Shown: one piece after another, positions 11,561-21,219 of the stretch
Layout: every line of letters starts with the position of its first letter
Numbering within the stretch: position 1 is the stretch's first letter
Assembly (NCBI GenBank): GCA_963681505.1
Contig: OY811991.1
Span: 2,759,171 to 2,823,170 of the forward strand
From: Eunapius fragilis
Taxonomy: Eukaryota > Porifera > Demospongiae > Spongillida > Spongillidae
Length of the DNA: 64,000 nucleotides
Reading direction: 5' to 3'
Translations under genes and position numbers: made by a program
The notes under the pieces: generated by a model
Told to the model about the DNA's origin: nothing
Seen by the model: only the letters and a program-made list of their open reading frames with translations
Databases searched by the model: none

Positions 11561-12892
11561 AGGCAACACCTCTATCTGCACATCATCAAGCGGGGTCCTC
11601 TTCCCCAAAGAACTTGTACAAAATATCTGTACCTTTCACAGAGATTGGGGGGAATTGGTATCCCATGTGCTGAAGACAAGTCCCATGTGGCGCGGGCGGC
11701 ACAAGCATTTAAGTTCTTGGGGGACACAAGGGACCCGAGATGTAGCCCTACACCAGCTGGGGGAGACCATGCGGAAGCGTGCAAGACACCTGGATCCATC
11801 AAAGTGCGAAGACACGGCAGAATTTCTGAATTCCAAAGCACTGCAAGAGGAGGGTCGTGCAGGCGATGTACAAAGTTTGTGGTCTGTTGCGAGGGCTAGC
11901 CTGGCAAATGGAGGTGCCGTAGTGGAGCTAACCGAGGACTCTGCCATCCTCCACACAGTGCGCCACAACATCAGCTGGCTAAAGAGAAATCAAGCATACT
12001 AGTGGCTCAGAGAGGACTTCCATGCTCGCCGCCTATCTGCCATCAAGCGCTCCAGCGACCAGGGTAAAGCCTTCGACTCCCTGTCTCTACATCCCGACTC
12101 CACCTTCTTTACCTATACTGGTTATAGGTTTATTCACTAAACCTGCTGCCAGACCGAACAGTGCAGGCTCGCTGCCGCAAGCTAATTCCCAGCACCAAGT
12201 GTCATCTCAGTGGAAGGGAGGAGACCCTGGCACATGTGGTAAACCACTGCCACCACAATTTGTTGATGGTCAGAGACAGGCACAACGCCATCCTGGACAG
12301 GATCGTTAGAGCAATCCCAGACCACCTCGGGACAAAAATGAAGGAGCAACCTCTCCCCGGGACATCGGGGGCCAACAGACCGGACCTAACGATCATCTCC
12401 CCAGATGAGACATCCATACTGCTTGTGGAGGTCAGTTGCCCATTTGAAGGCTCAACCACGGCCCTTAAGGATGCAGCACGCATCAAGAACGAGAAATATG
12501 AACCACTTCGCCAGACCCTACTGCTGAAGTACACCTCTGTAGAGGTCCTGCCATACATCGTTGGTGCTCTGGGCAGTTGGTACCTGCCAAATGACCGTGT
12601 CCTCTCCCGTCTCCACATCGGGTGGAAATACGCATCTCTAATGAGATGTCTCTGCGTCGTCTCAGCCATCTCAGGGACACAGGCAATTTGGTACAATTCT
12701 ATGTATACCCAGAGATGCAGGCCTCCACCTGATGATGGTCCTGTGGCTCCTCAGGTCGCTGTGACTACAGATGGGAACATTTCTGCTGGGGCTTCTGGTG
12801 ACGGCATTGTTGGACCTCAGGGTGAAACCCCACCTGCAGATGGGGGTGGTACTGTTGACTCCACTGGTGGGATTGTACCTGCCAATGTTTAA
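11561..12892 (+). pseudogene. Family C C-terminal region with complete RLE domain
   Basis: The join brings in HIIKRGPLPQRTCTKYLYLSQ, GGIGIPCAEDKSHVARAAQAFKFL and the helical block ending near 12000. After a frame break near 12000-12140 the frame 12161-12892 reads the CCHC-like knuckle (CHLSGREETLAHVVNHC; the second Cys is Ser here), the endonuclease motif RPDLTIISPDETSILLVEVS, then PFEGSTTALKDAARIKNEKY and a C-terminal GALGSWYLPNDRVLSRLHIG block. The Pro/Gly-rich tail ends at 12892. The RLE cuts the target DNA for target-primed reverse transcription. The domain looks complete, but the upstream RT palm is deleted, so this copy cannot move. Confidence 0.8.
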
Positions 12893-12900
12893 TACATATT

Positions 12901-13085
12901 GTCCCTCCACTTGCCCCCCTATTCACTGGCTCTTCAGCCCAGTGCTATTGCCCCTCCTTCTGTTCCCGTATTCACTGGCTCTTCAGCCCAGTGCTATTGT
13001 CCCTCCACCTGCTCCCCTATCCTCTGGCTCCTCAGTCCAGTGCTATTGTCCCTCTACTTGCTCCCCTATTCATTGGCGCTTTGAA
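12901..13085. repeat. 49-bp tandem repeat, about 3.7 units
   Basis: Units beginning GTCCCTCCACTTGC recur with a 49-bp period; the internal mark ATTCACTGGCTC is at 12921, 12970, 13019 and 13068. The array starts just after the stop codon of the family C ORF and so occupies its 3' UTR. A 3' repeat array of this kind was not seen in the other family C fragments here. Confidence 0.88.
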
Positions 13086-13159
13086 CTGCACAATCAACCA
13101 GACCATTCCAGTTGAAGTCCTGATATGAACTTATATCGATACTTAGAATGTGTTGTGTC

Positions 13160-13964
13160 TTTGTGGATCAACCAGGTGCAAGAAGTTGGACACCACTCTG
13201 CGAGGAGTCATCAAGCAGGGACTCAAGCTGCCCGGCAGGACTGCTACTCCCAGTACGTGTACCTGCCCAAGGTCTTTGGGGGTTTGGATGTCCCCAGTGC
13301 AGAGGATGAGGCTCATATTGCAAGAGCTGCCCAGGCCTTCAAGTTTCTGGAAGACATGAGATACCCTGTTGTAAGAAGTGATGCTTTGGATCAACTGAAG
13401 GAGATGATTATCAGGAGAGCAAGGAGGCTTGACCCCACGAAACTGGAGGACTGGCAGAATTCCTCCCATAGGGAGGGACGTGCGGGAGATCTTCACAGCC
13501 TGTGGTTTCAGTCAGAGCCAGCCTGGCAATCACAAGTGCTACAGTGGAGGTAACATCGGAGTCAGCTGTTCTTCACACCAGCAAACACCATTTAAGCTGG
13601 CTCCAAAGGAAGCAAGCCTTCCAGGCGTTGAAAGAGGCAATTAGAGTGCGTCATCTATCTGCCGTCAAGCGCTTCAGCGACAAGGATAGAGCCTTTGATT
13701 CTCTTTCTCTCCATCCCTACTCCAACTTCGTTACCTATACGGGTAAATTTCTATCCCTCTACCAGTATAGGTTCTGAACCTGTTGCCTATACGTACGGTG
13801 CAGGCCCATTGCCACAGGCCAGTCCCCAGCACCCAGTGTCGCCTTTGCGGAAGGGAACAAGAGACCTTGGCAGATGTGGTTAACCACTGCAACCACAATC
13901 TGGGGATGGTCCGAGAGTGGCACAATGCCATACTGGACAGGATAGTGGTGGCTTCCATCTGTCA
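13160..13964 (+). pseudogene. Family C fragment, post-RT region to start of RLE
   Basis: Homology starts with CKKLDTTLRGVIKQGLKLPGRT and runs through VFGGLDVPSAEDEAHIARAAQAFKFL, the helical block, KHHLSWLQRKQAFQALKEAIRVRHLS and the YTGKFLSLYQYRF block to a CCHC knuckle (CRLCGREQETLADVVNHC). At least four frame changes or stops occur. It ends at about 13964, before the RLE catalytic motif, where it is joined to a family U linker sequence. It is non-functional. Confidence 0.75.
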
Positions 13965-14505
13965 AGAGGTAAGCTACAGTCCACCCCCAAGAAACAGGTC
14001 ACGGAGGAGGCGGCAGGGCCACCTCTTGTCCCCCTATAGTGCCAATGACTACTCACTACCTCCAACCACACCTGTCATGAGCCCAGCACTGGCCCCCATC
14101 CAACCCTCACCGTCACTAGCAGAGTTCTAAACTACTACAGAACACCCGCAGACGACCCCCCCCCCCACCAGCTGAGAACTCAAGGGGAACCCCCATCTGA
14201 GATCAATGCTAACAAAGGGGTAGGATGGTCAGAAGGGCCTTATAGATGGTACGGGCCAGGCTGGAAGAGGGGTAGGTGGGTTCAACCCTTAGTACCCAAT
14301 AGGAGTGCAGGACCCAGACTCCAGACTCCCATGGAGGGAAGGATGGAGTGTTGGCACCAGAGGGGAAGGGAGAACACATAGCAGACCCCCTTCCAAACCC
14401 CCCAACCCTGGAGGTGGCCCCCTTAGACAACCTCAGGCCCCTGGTAGGAACATGGGCAGGGCACGGACACCGAGATGGGAGGAATGGGGTGAAGTGATTG
14501 GCGAA
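13965..14505 (+). pseudogene. Family U Pro-rich linker fragment
   Basis: The sequence after the join encodes SICQEV and SRRRRQGHLLSPYS, matching the IRQEVE ... RRDQGHLSSPS segment of the family U linkers at 9670 and 58490. It continues to a GVGWSEGPYRWYGPGW segment like those near 10070 and 58980. The frame is broken. No RT follows. It adds another chimeric joint to this stretch. From 14506 to 14736 nothing is recognisable. Confidence 0.6.
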
Positions 14506-14736
14506 TGAGGTAATATTTATTAACGGACCAACACTCGACGTTCGAAATGATCAACGGGTCGAAGTTAGCTTTTGCTGACAATAGGATTTGTGTCCTCTTT
14601 GCGTACGATGTACAGATAAATACTGGCTCTGCTGTAGTGAGATTATTCGTCGCGGTATCGCGGCATTTTATCAGGTGTCCAGGGATTAAGGCTTGCTGAA
14701 CCACTCTACTAATACTTCCCACTATAATAACCAACT

Positions 14737-15205
14737 TGACTTCAAGTTTCTATGGGACTCGAGAGACGTCAGGGTGCGGAATATGGCAATTAATCAGCTG
14801 GTGGCAACAGTAGCCAAGCGAGCCCCTTATCTGGACCCTACTGACCCCGATCACCTCGAGATGTGGCTAGCCACCACAGCGAGCCCATTGGAGGGAAAGG
14901 CTGGGGACCTCCAGTCCCTTTGGAGCTCAGTGCGCGGCAGCCTCATTCTGACAGGGTCCTTCATCAAGCTGACGGAGGAATCTGCCACACTGCACACAGC
15001 TAAGTATACTATCACGTGGGCCAAGCGCAAGCTCACATACCTAGTGCTTAAGGAGGGCACTAACAGCCACCACCTCACCCTCCTCCAGTGCTCAGCAGAC
15101 CAGGGCAGGGCGTCCTTCTCAACCTCACTCCACCCAGACTCAACATTCTTCACCTATACTGGGGGCATTCTCTCCTTCCCCCAGTATAGGTTATCCATCG
15201 TGCAA
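14737..15205 (+). pseudogene. Family C fragment, region between RT and CCHC knuckle
   Basis: The frame encodes DFKFLWDSRDVRVRNMAINQ, then KRAPYLDPTDPDHLEMWLATT and EGKAGDLQSLWSSVRGSL, then the ITWAKRK and FFTYTGGILSFPQYR blocks. It is close to the family C copy at 55720-55910 and to the chimeric ORF at 29350-29550. It stops at about 15200 just before the KARLNLLP segment expected next, and is directly followed by telomere-type repeats. Confidence 0.78.
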
Positions 15206-15208
15206 GGT

Positions 15209-15233
15209 CTAACCCTAACCCTAACCCTAACCC
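15209..15233. repeat. Interstitial telomere-type repeat (CTAACC)n
   Basis: Four tandem copies of the CCCTAA unit, the common metazoan telomere repeat in the C-rich orientation. They sit exactly between a truncated family C fragment and a Penelope-like RT fragment. Confidence 0.9.
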
Positions 15234-15240
15234 AAATCCT

Positions 15241-15990
15241 ATCTTAAGAACTCGCAACGACTGGTAGAAGAGATTAGAAAGATGGTTCTGCCTAATTATG
15301 GAGAAAAAATGCTTTTAGTTACTATGGATGTCAAATCGATGTGCACAACAATCCCACAAGACGAGGGTATTGAGTCTTCATTATCAACATCGATATTATT
15401 GGTTTACCCAAACATGTATTAAGAGAGATGATGAACTTGGTCTTTAAAAATAATGTGTTTACATTTAATGGCAAGATCTATGAACAACTAACTGGCGTAG
15501 CAATGGGAACTCCCTTAGCCTCCACATTAGCAATATTATTTATGTCAGATTTAGAAGAAGCATTATTAAGTACACAAAAGTTTACACCTTATTTTTATAC
15601 AAGATATATAGATGATATATATTTTTTATTTGGTTACATGGGAGAGCGAATCTAGATTTATTTTAATAATTTCCATCCAAAAATTAAATTTGATATTGTA
15701 GTTTCAGATACAGAAATTGATTTCCTAGATATAAACCAAATAATTTTGCGACAACCGGAATTCTTGCTACAAAGACCCATGTTAAGCCCACAAATACGTT
15801 CCAATACATTCATTACTGTTCCCACCATCCTTTTGCCATAAAAAATCAGTGTTATACTCAGAAATATTAAGATATAAGAGGCAATGCTCGGAAGAATGTG
15901 AATTTTAAAAAATGAAAGAAGTATATATAAAGAATTTTCTAGGCAGAGGATATCCTTTTGCACTAATTGAAAAGGCAATGCAGAAATTAC
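15241..15990 (+). pseudogene. Penelope-like reverse transcriptase fragment
   Basis: The blocks LVTMDVKSMCTTIPQDEGI, NNVFTFNGKIYEQLTGVAMGTPLAS, YFYTRYIDDIYFLF (catalytic YIDD at about 15606), then NFHPKIKFDIVVSDTEIDFLDI and a decayed FLGRGYPFALIEKAMQK tail follow the motif order of Penelope-like RTs. The reading frame is broken several times, including a stop near 15653. No GIY-YIG endonuclease is visible; sequence similar to a family U RT starts at about 16065. Base composition is much more AT-rich than the surrounding retrotransposons. Some Penelope-like elements lack an endonuclease and live at telomeres, which fits the adjoining repeats but does not prove it. Confidence 0.72.
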
Positions 15991-16064
15991 CTAGAATGAT
16001 GGAACAAGAACAGGAGCAAAAATCCACAAACGAGATCTTCACCCAGCGAGCACCTACGACGACG

Positions 16065-16855
16065 ACGGTGGGGCAGAAAAACGGTGCATAGCAGCAATAC
16101 GAAAAACCCCTCCCCCCATCCGCTGCACTGTTTCCGTCAAAGTAGTGAATGACTATTTCCAGGCTAAACAAAGGGCCCCCGACATTCAACATCTCAGAAG
16201 GCCCCCTACTCACCCACCTATGGCAGGACACCACACCAATAGACCTCCTAGAAGCACCGTTTACCAGGGAAGAGGTACTAGGCACCCTGAAGATGACAAA
16301 CACCAACTCGGCCCCAGGCCCCGGCCGTCTTCAATATACGGCCTGGAAGAAGCTTGATCCCAGGCATGCCATCATCACAGACATCCTAAATACCTGCAGG
16401 ATCAATGCTAAGGTACCTCCTTCCTGGAAACGCTCAACCACCATCCTAATACACAAAGGTGTTGACCCCACAAACTTGGATAATGGAGGCCTATAGCCTT
16501 ACAAAACACCCTCTATAAAATTTATGCAGCTGTACTGGCAAGACGTGTCTCAAACTGGGCAACCAGTAACAACATCATCAGCCCCTCACAAAAAGGTTTT
16601 CTGCCGTATGAGGGTTGTCTAGCCACGGGTTCGTACTGAAGAGCATTCTTCAGGACTCATGTCGCCACAGAAAGAAGGTCTGCATCGCATGGTTGGACCT
16701 GAAGGATGCCTTCGGCTCGGTCCCTCACTCTGTTCTCCTGGAGGTCCTGCGACTGGCGGGCCTACAGGGCTCCACTATAAAAGTCATCAAGGACATTTAT
16801 ACTGACTCGTCCACAACAGTCAAGACCTCGTCGGGAATGTCCACCTGGTCATTCC
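16065..16855 (+). pseudogene. Family U RT fragment, fingers to palm motif A
   Basis: Reads KRCIAAIRKTPPPIRCTVSV, VVNDYFQAKQRAPD, LLEAPFTREEVLGTLK, SAPGPGRLQYTAWKKLDPRH and TILIHKGVDPTNLDN, then after frame changes at about 16490 and 16640, SILQDSCRHRKKVCIAWLDL and KDAFGSVPHSVLLEVLRLAGL. Asp in WLDLKDAFG is RT motif A. Homology ends at about 16850, before motif B and YADD. Its closest relatives in this window are the copies at 10800-11560 and 61680-62900. Confidence 0.75.
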
Positions 16856-17585
16856 ATGTCCTGACACAAATGAATCAGCATGTACCCCTCAGATTTGTGT
16901 GCAATTTATCATATTTGCTTGACCTAATATGGATGTTACTTTAACGCATGAATTTTTAAAATCTCACGAGCGGTTTACGAATTAACACCATCATGAACAA
17001 TTAATTGCTTTCCACTTTGAAGACTCATAACTCCCTACTCACAGAACGTGTATGGCTAATGTTGGCATCAAATTGAAGCTCTCTTAGTGTACAATCCAAC
17101 TATAATATATTTCTGTGGGAGAGGCGAAAGGGTTAAAGAATAAACGTTTATACAGCACGGTTTTCAATATTTAGGTCACTTGCAGGATGATACTTAAGAA
17201 TTTTGTTTTTGTATATGAAAACTGTTCATTGTCCTTACATTTAAAAAAAAATTAAAAGTTTGAGTATCAGCTACTTCTGGGAACTGCAGAGAGTTAAACG
17301 GCAAGACGCCATTTTAAATTTCTTCATAGTTGATGTTATCACTAATGAGAAGTGTTTGTTTAGATACACCTCAAGGGTATTACATAATACTGTCGTCAAC
17401 TATCACAACAGTAAGAAAGGGTGTTGGTAATTTTAAAAAATGATTTTTAGTACATCGAATTGCGCATTTATTGGAAACCGTTAAGCTTTCTAATGGGATC
17501 GTTGCTTAGGTAAGCGTGCTCGTTATTACTGTCATAAGTGGCAACATTTCTTTTGATTGGAAGTAAAAATGAATAACGAGGTTTA
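16856..17585. other. AT-rich stretch without recognisable gene
   Basis: About 730 bp with no domain homology, no long frame and no obvious terminal repeats. It may be genomic sequence between insertions or a non-coding mobile element. I see no RNA gene in it. Confidence 0.5.
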
Positions 17586-17935
17586 ACTGAACTGGCAGTG
17601 GGACCTATTCAACCTGCTCAAGAAGTGGTGGTCCCTCAACCTGGTGGAAGCAGTGCTCTGACCAAGGAAGGTCCATTGCATGTGTATCTGTCCACCCAGC
17701 CAGCAGTCACTAAATTTCCAAAGGCAGGAAGAAAGTGAACCTTTCTCCCCAAAAGAGGTGCTTGGGCTGCTTAGAAGAACGAAGGGATCTGCACCTGGGA
17801 TACATGGCATAAACTATGCAAATTGGAGATGGGTGAACCCCCTAGGCTCAATACTGGCAGTTATATTCAACATCTGCAGGCTGACGAGGAAGGTTCACAA
17901 AACATGGAAGCACTCCACGGTCGCTCTCAGGTTAG
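17586..17935 (+). pseudogene. Family C RT fragment, fingers
   Basis: The frame 17680-17940 reads FSPKEVLGLLRRTKGSAPGI, INYANWRWVNPLGSILAVIF and NICRLTRKVHKTWKHSTVAL, matching TPEEVVTQFKRTKRTSPGTD and the following RT fingers in the copy at 46190-49468. It stops where the 5' UTR of the next family C copy begins, so an older truncated copy lies head-to-tail with a younger one. Confidence 0.7.
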
Positions 17936-20845
17936 GTTAGGAACTTTAGTAGCAAGGGTAGGGTTTAAAAGCTTAGGGGTTTCATTTTCCGGACAGGGGG
18001 GGGGGAAGCTTTAGGTTAGGCCTAGACTTGGGTTTAATCAAATTCTACCTGGTCATGGCCTGGAGCCCAGAAGGCGCTGTTTTCGCCGAGAAACGAGCCA
18101 ACAAGTGGAAGAAGAGGAGCATCGGGTGGATAAAGAGGAGCCAAGCTCCAAAGCAGATGGCGTAAGTGAACTGATGAGAGAGGACCCGCCCACCAGATGC
18201 CATGTGGAGATGGAAGAGGAGCGTCTCCAGTCATCCCCCATGCTGGAGGAAGAGGGGCCTAGTCGTGAAGCGGACAGTGTGAGTGCGGCCAAGACAGGCA
18301 ACGGCATCTTTGTGACATCGGAACGCCATCAAGCGGGACTACTACCAACAACTTCGGATCATGCGATAAACTTCGTGGTCCTCTACCCCAGTCAGATGCG
18401 GTTCTCGTGCCCAGACTCTGGATGCCGTCTGACTTATACAACCCACACTTCCCTCGTCCATCACGTGGGCATATCGCACAAGCGAATGAATCTGAATATC
18501 AGATTCAAGTGCGCTGTGCGATTACGCCCACACATGCTACACTACCAACACGCTCACAGTGTCGCTGTACCTCCGCAGCAGATTGACAGGTCGAACGAGA
18601 AGATGCCCATTCTGTCCAATGACATTCCCATCTACCCGCTCCTGCTCCACCCATATCCAGGAAAAACACATGGGGGAGATGTGCGCGCAATGAGCTCTAG
18701 AAGCGGCGCAAAAAAAGCTGTCCAGCAGGGGGAGTCCACAACCAGAACCAAGTGGACCCAGCACCCGGCTGCACCGTAGACGGAATCGCCCACTCCTTTG
18801 TTCCTCCTCTGCAGCAAGTAGCCCCTTGTCCCAGCCATCAGAGAGCCACAAGTCACCAGGCCCCAGCAACGTCAGGCGGAACAGGCCAGTGGACACCAGG
18901 GCATTTCCAGCCCTAGCAGTACCTACAAGGCAGAGGCGTGGGACACCTCCCGATCAAATCTATGTCACCAACTCCATCGCAACCAGACCGTGCAGCAGCT
19001 GCTGGGCAACAGCTGCCTGCAGGAACTCTAACACCCCCCTCAGGCTGCAGTCTCCCGCAAGGCAGCACCGCAGCCCTGGGGTGGGTTGGTGACACCATCT
19101 ACCTACTGCGGCAACACAAGTTTCAGCCCAACCAGTTACCCACCCAGTCGTCCAAAGGGACCCTCCTCATCATCACATGCACCTCAGACTGAGGAGACAG
19201 CCGCAATGCTCATCAGTGCTTTGGACGATCAGTTAAAGGCACTGCTGCTCAACCCCCCCAGCTACAGCAGATCTTGAAGTGACCTGCTTCACCCCACCAG
19301 CTGAGCTGCCTACCCCTGCCTCCACCCCACCTCTGGTTACGGAGGAAGCGACCCCTCACCACCACCTGTGGCCATCCCAGGGGGAGGGGCACTGTGGCTC
19401 CTTAACAAATTGCTGGATATTCTCGGGTCGAACAACATTGTGATGTGGGACCCTGAGGCTCATGCTTTTCCCCACCACCTACGGACCTGGTCACTCCTTC
19501 ATCCACCCCATCTCCGGCTACAGTCTCCGAAAGGCAGCACTGTAGTCCAGGGGTGGGTGTGGCCCGCCAGCCGCAGTCACCACCAGCTGCCACAACACCT
19601 GCTCCAGCTATCATCAACCTGGACCAGTCGAGGTCGGTGCCTGCTGTGTCTTCAGAGGAAGCCCCAGTGCCACCACCCTCCATCTTCAGGTCCCTTCTGA
19701 ACGTCCCATCATTCATCCTGGGTGCACATTGGACATCCTCCATGGTCCAACAGCTTGACCAGGTGTTACACTCTTTGAGAGGAGAGGCTCCAGACACCCC
19801 CCTCTCACACCACCATCCTCACCTGTCCACACCCCCACCTACGCCACATGGAGATGGGTAGACCCAAAAAGTTTCATCCTGGTCCTGGTGTTTAACATCT
19901 GCTGCCGCAACTCAAAGGTCCCCCCGCGTAGAAACACTCCGTCACCCTCATCCACAAGGGGGGTGAACAAGATGAGGAACTGGCGTCCCATCAGCCTCCA
20001 GCTCACCTGCTATAAGCTGTATGCAGCCATCATTGCCAGGCGTGTTGCTTCCTGGGCCACGGCAACATCATCCTTCGTGAAAGGCTTCCTAGCCTATGAT
20101 GGGTGCTCGGAGCACAACTTTTTGTTGCGCTCCATGATAACTAACTGCCGGAGAAAAAGAAAGGAATTTGGTCCTGACATGGCTGGACATCAGGGAGGTA
20201 ATTCCATTGGTATTCACACTATCTGATGCTCTCCCTAATGGAGCGTTTTGGCCTCTCAGGGACCCTACTGAGAGTGGTCCAGGACATCTACAGCGGCGAC
20301 ACCATTACCGTGAGAACTGGAAGGGATTCCTACACTACCAACAACCCCCAGCGGCATGGTGTCAAGCAGGGGTGCCCTCTCAGCCCCATCCTTTTTAACA
20401 TAGAGCTAGAGTGACTCCTGCGGCACTTATCCACAAGCCGGCAGGGTACTTAATTGGTGGATATAGCTTATGCTGACGATGTGTGTGTGGCAGCCTCAAG
20501 CAAGGAGGTCCAGGCTATGCTGGACAGATGTGCGGCCTTTAGGGACTGGGCAGGTATTAGGTTCAATGCATTAAAGTGTGGCTCCTTGTGTATGGTGAAC
20601 CATGCACCACGTATATATGTGGACTGCTTATTCACGGGACTGAAGTGATCCCAGCACTTGCTTGGGAAGACAGATACCGGTACCTTGGTTGTCCCACTGG
20701 GGCATACCGGACGAAGGGGCAGGACCTGAACACCATCAGTGGGGACCTAATCAAGAACACCACCACCATCTTCAAGTCCCCCTTTGCAGAGTGGCAGAAG
20801 CTGGGCGTCTTTCAGCGGTTCCTTTTCCCCAGGTTGACCTTTGTA
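17936..20845 (+). mobile_element. Family C copy with 5' UTR, zinc fingers and RT; 3'-truncated
   Basis: The 5' UTR has the family's G-run followed by TTAGGTTAGG (18003-18020) and a CTACCTGGTC segment. The frame 18105-18779 encodes an acidic N-terminus and one good C2H2 finger (FSCPDSGCRLTY ... HHVGISH); the second finger is damaged and the Myb domain is lost after KWTQ. A Pro-rich linker with many stops follows to about 19870. RT pieces are in several frames: NWRPISLQLTCYKLYAAIIA, GFLAYDGCSEHNFLLRSM, GVKQGCPLSPILFNIELE and IAYADDVCVAASSKE (YADD near 20469). It ends in the thumb at about 20840. Multiple frameshifts and a missing endonuclease make it dead. Confidence 0.8.
18045..18074 (+). other. 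Degenerate U2-antisense-like stretch in family C 5' UTR
   Basis: ACCTGGTCATGGCCTGG and the following bases align with the reverse complement of U2 snRNA nt 4-32, as in the better preserved copies at 46261 and 53402. This copy carries extra mismatches, some not wobble-compatible, in keeping with its general decay. Confidence 0.4.
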
Positions 20846-21125
20846 ATTCTAATTATACGAGATACGTTTAATTTCTCTCAAGGAAATTTTGGCGGGCTCA
20901 ACCCCCCCCCCCCCCCCCAAGCCCTCCCTTGTCTACGGCCTTGATGTTATTACTACGTGCCCGTTACTTTCGCGCTTTGTCGCCATGAAGCACGTGTCAC
21001 ATGTACATATACCGCAATAATTAATTATTCATACTCAATAATAAAAGTGGGGGGGCTTAGCCCCCACACATTTAGAAGTGGGGGGGGCTATAGTCCCCTC
21101 AGCCCCCCCCCTTCCTACGCCTATG
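20846..21125. repeat. Low-complexity C-run and G/C hairpins
   Basis: An uninterrupted C-run lies at about 20902-20919. GTGGGGGGGCTTAGCCCCCAC at 21047-21067 can fold on itself, and a similar GGGGGGGG...CCCCCCCC pair follows to about 21112. No coding sequence is recognisable. It separates the truncated family C copy from the next RT element and may contain a small non-autonomous element. Confidence 0.6.
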
Positions 21126-21219
21126 CGTATTGGCAATTGCATGAATGTCACACCTCCGTGTGCATACTTGCCCGCCGCAAGTGTTTTACCAACAAGCAGC
21201 AGTCCAATGTCCCCTACTA

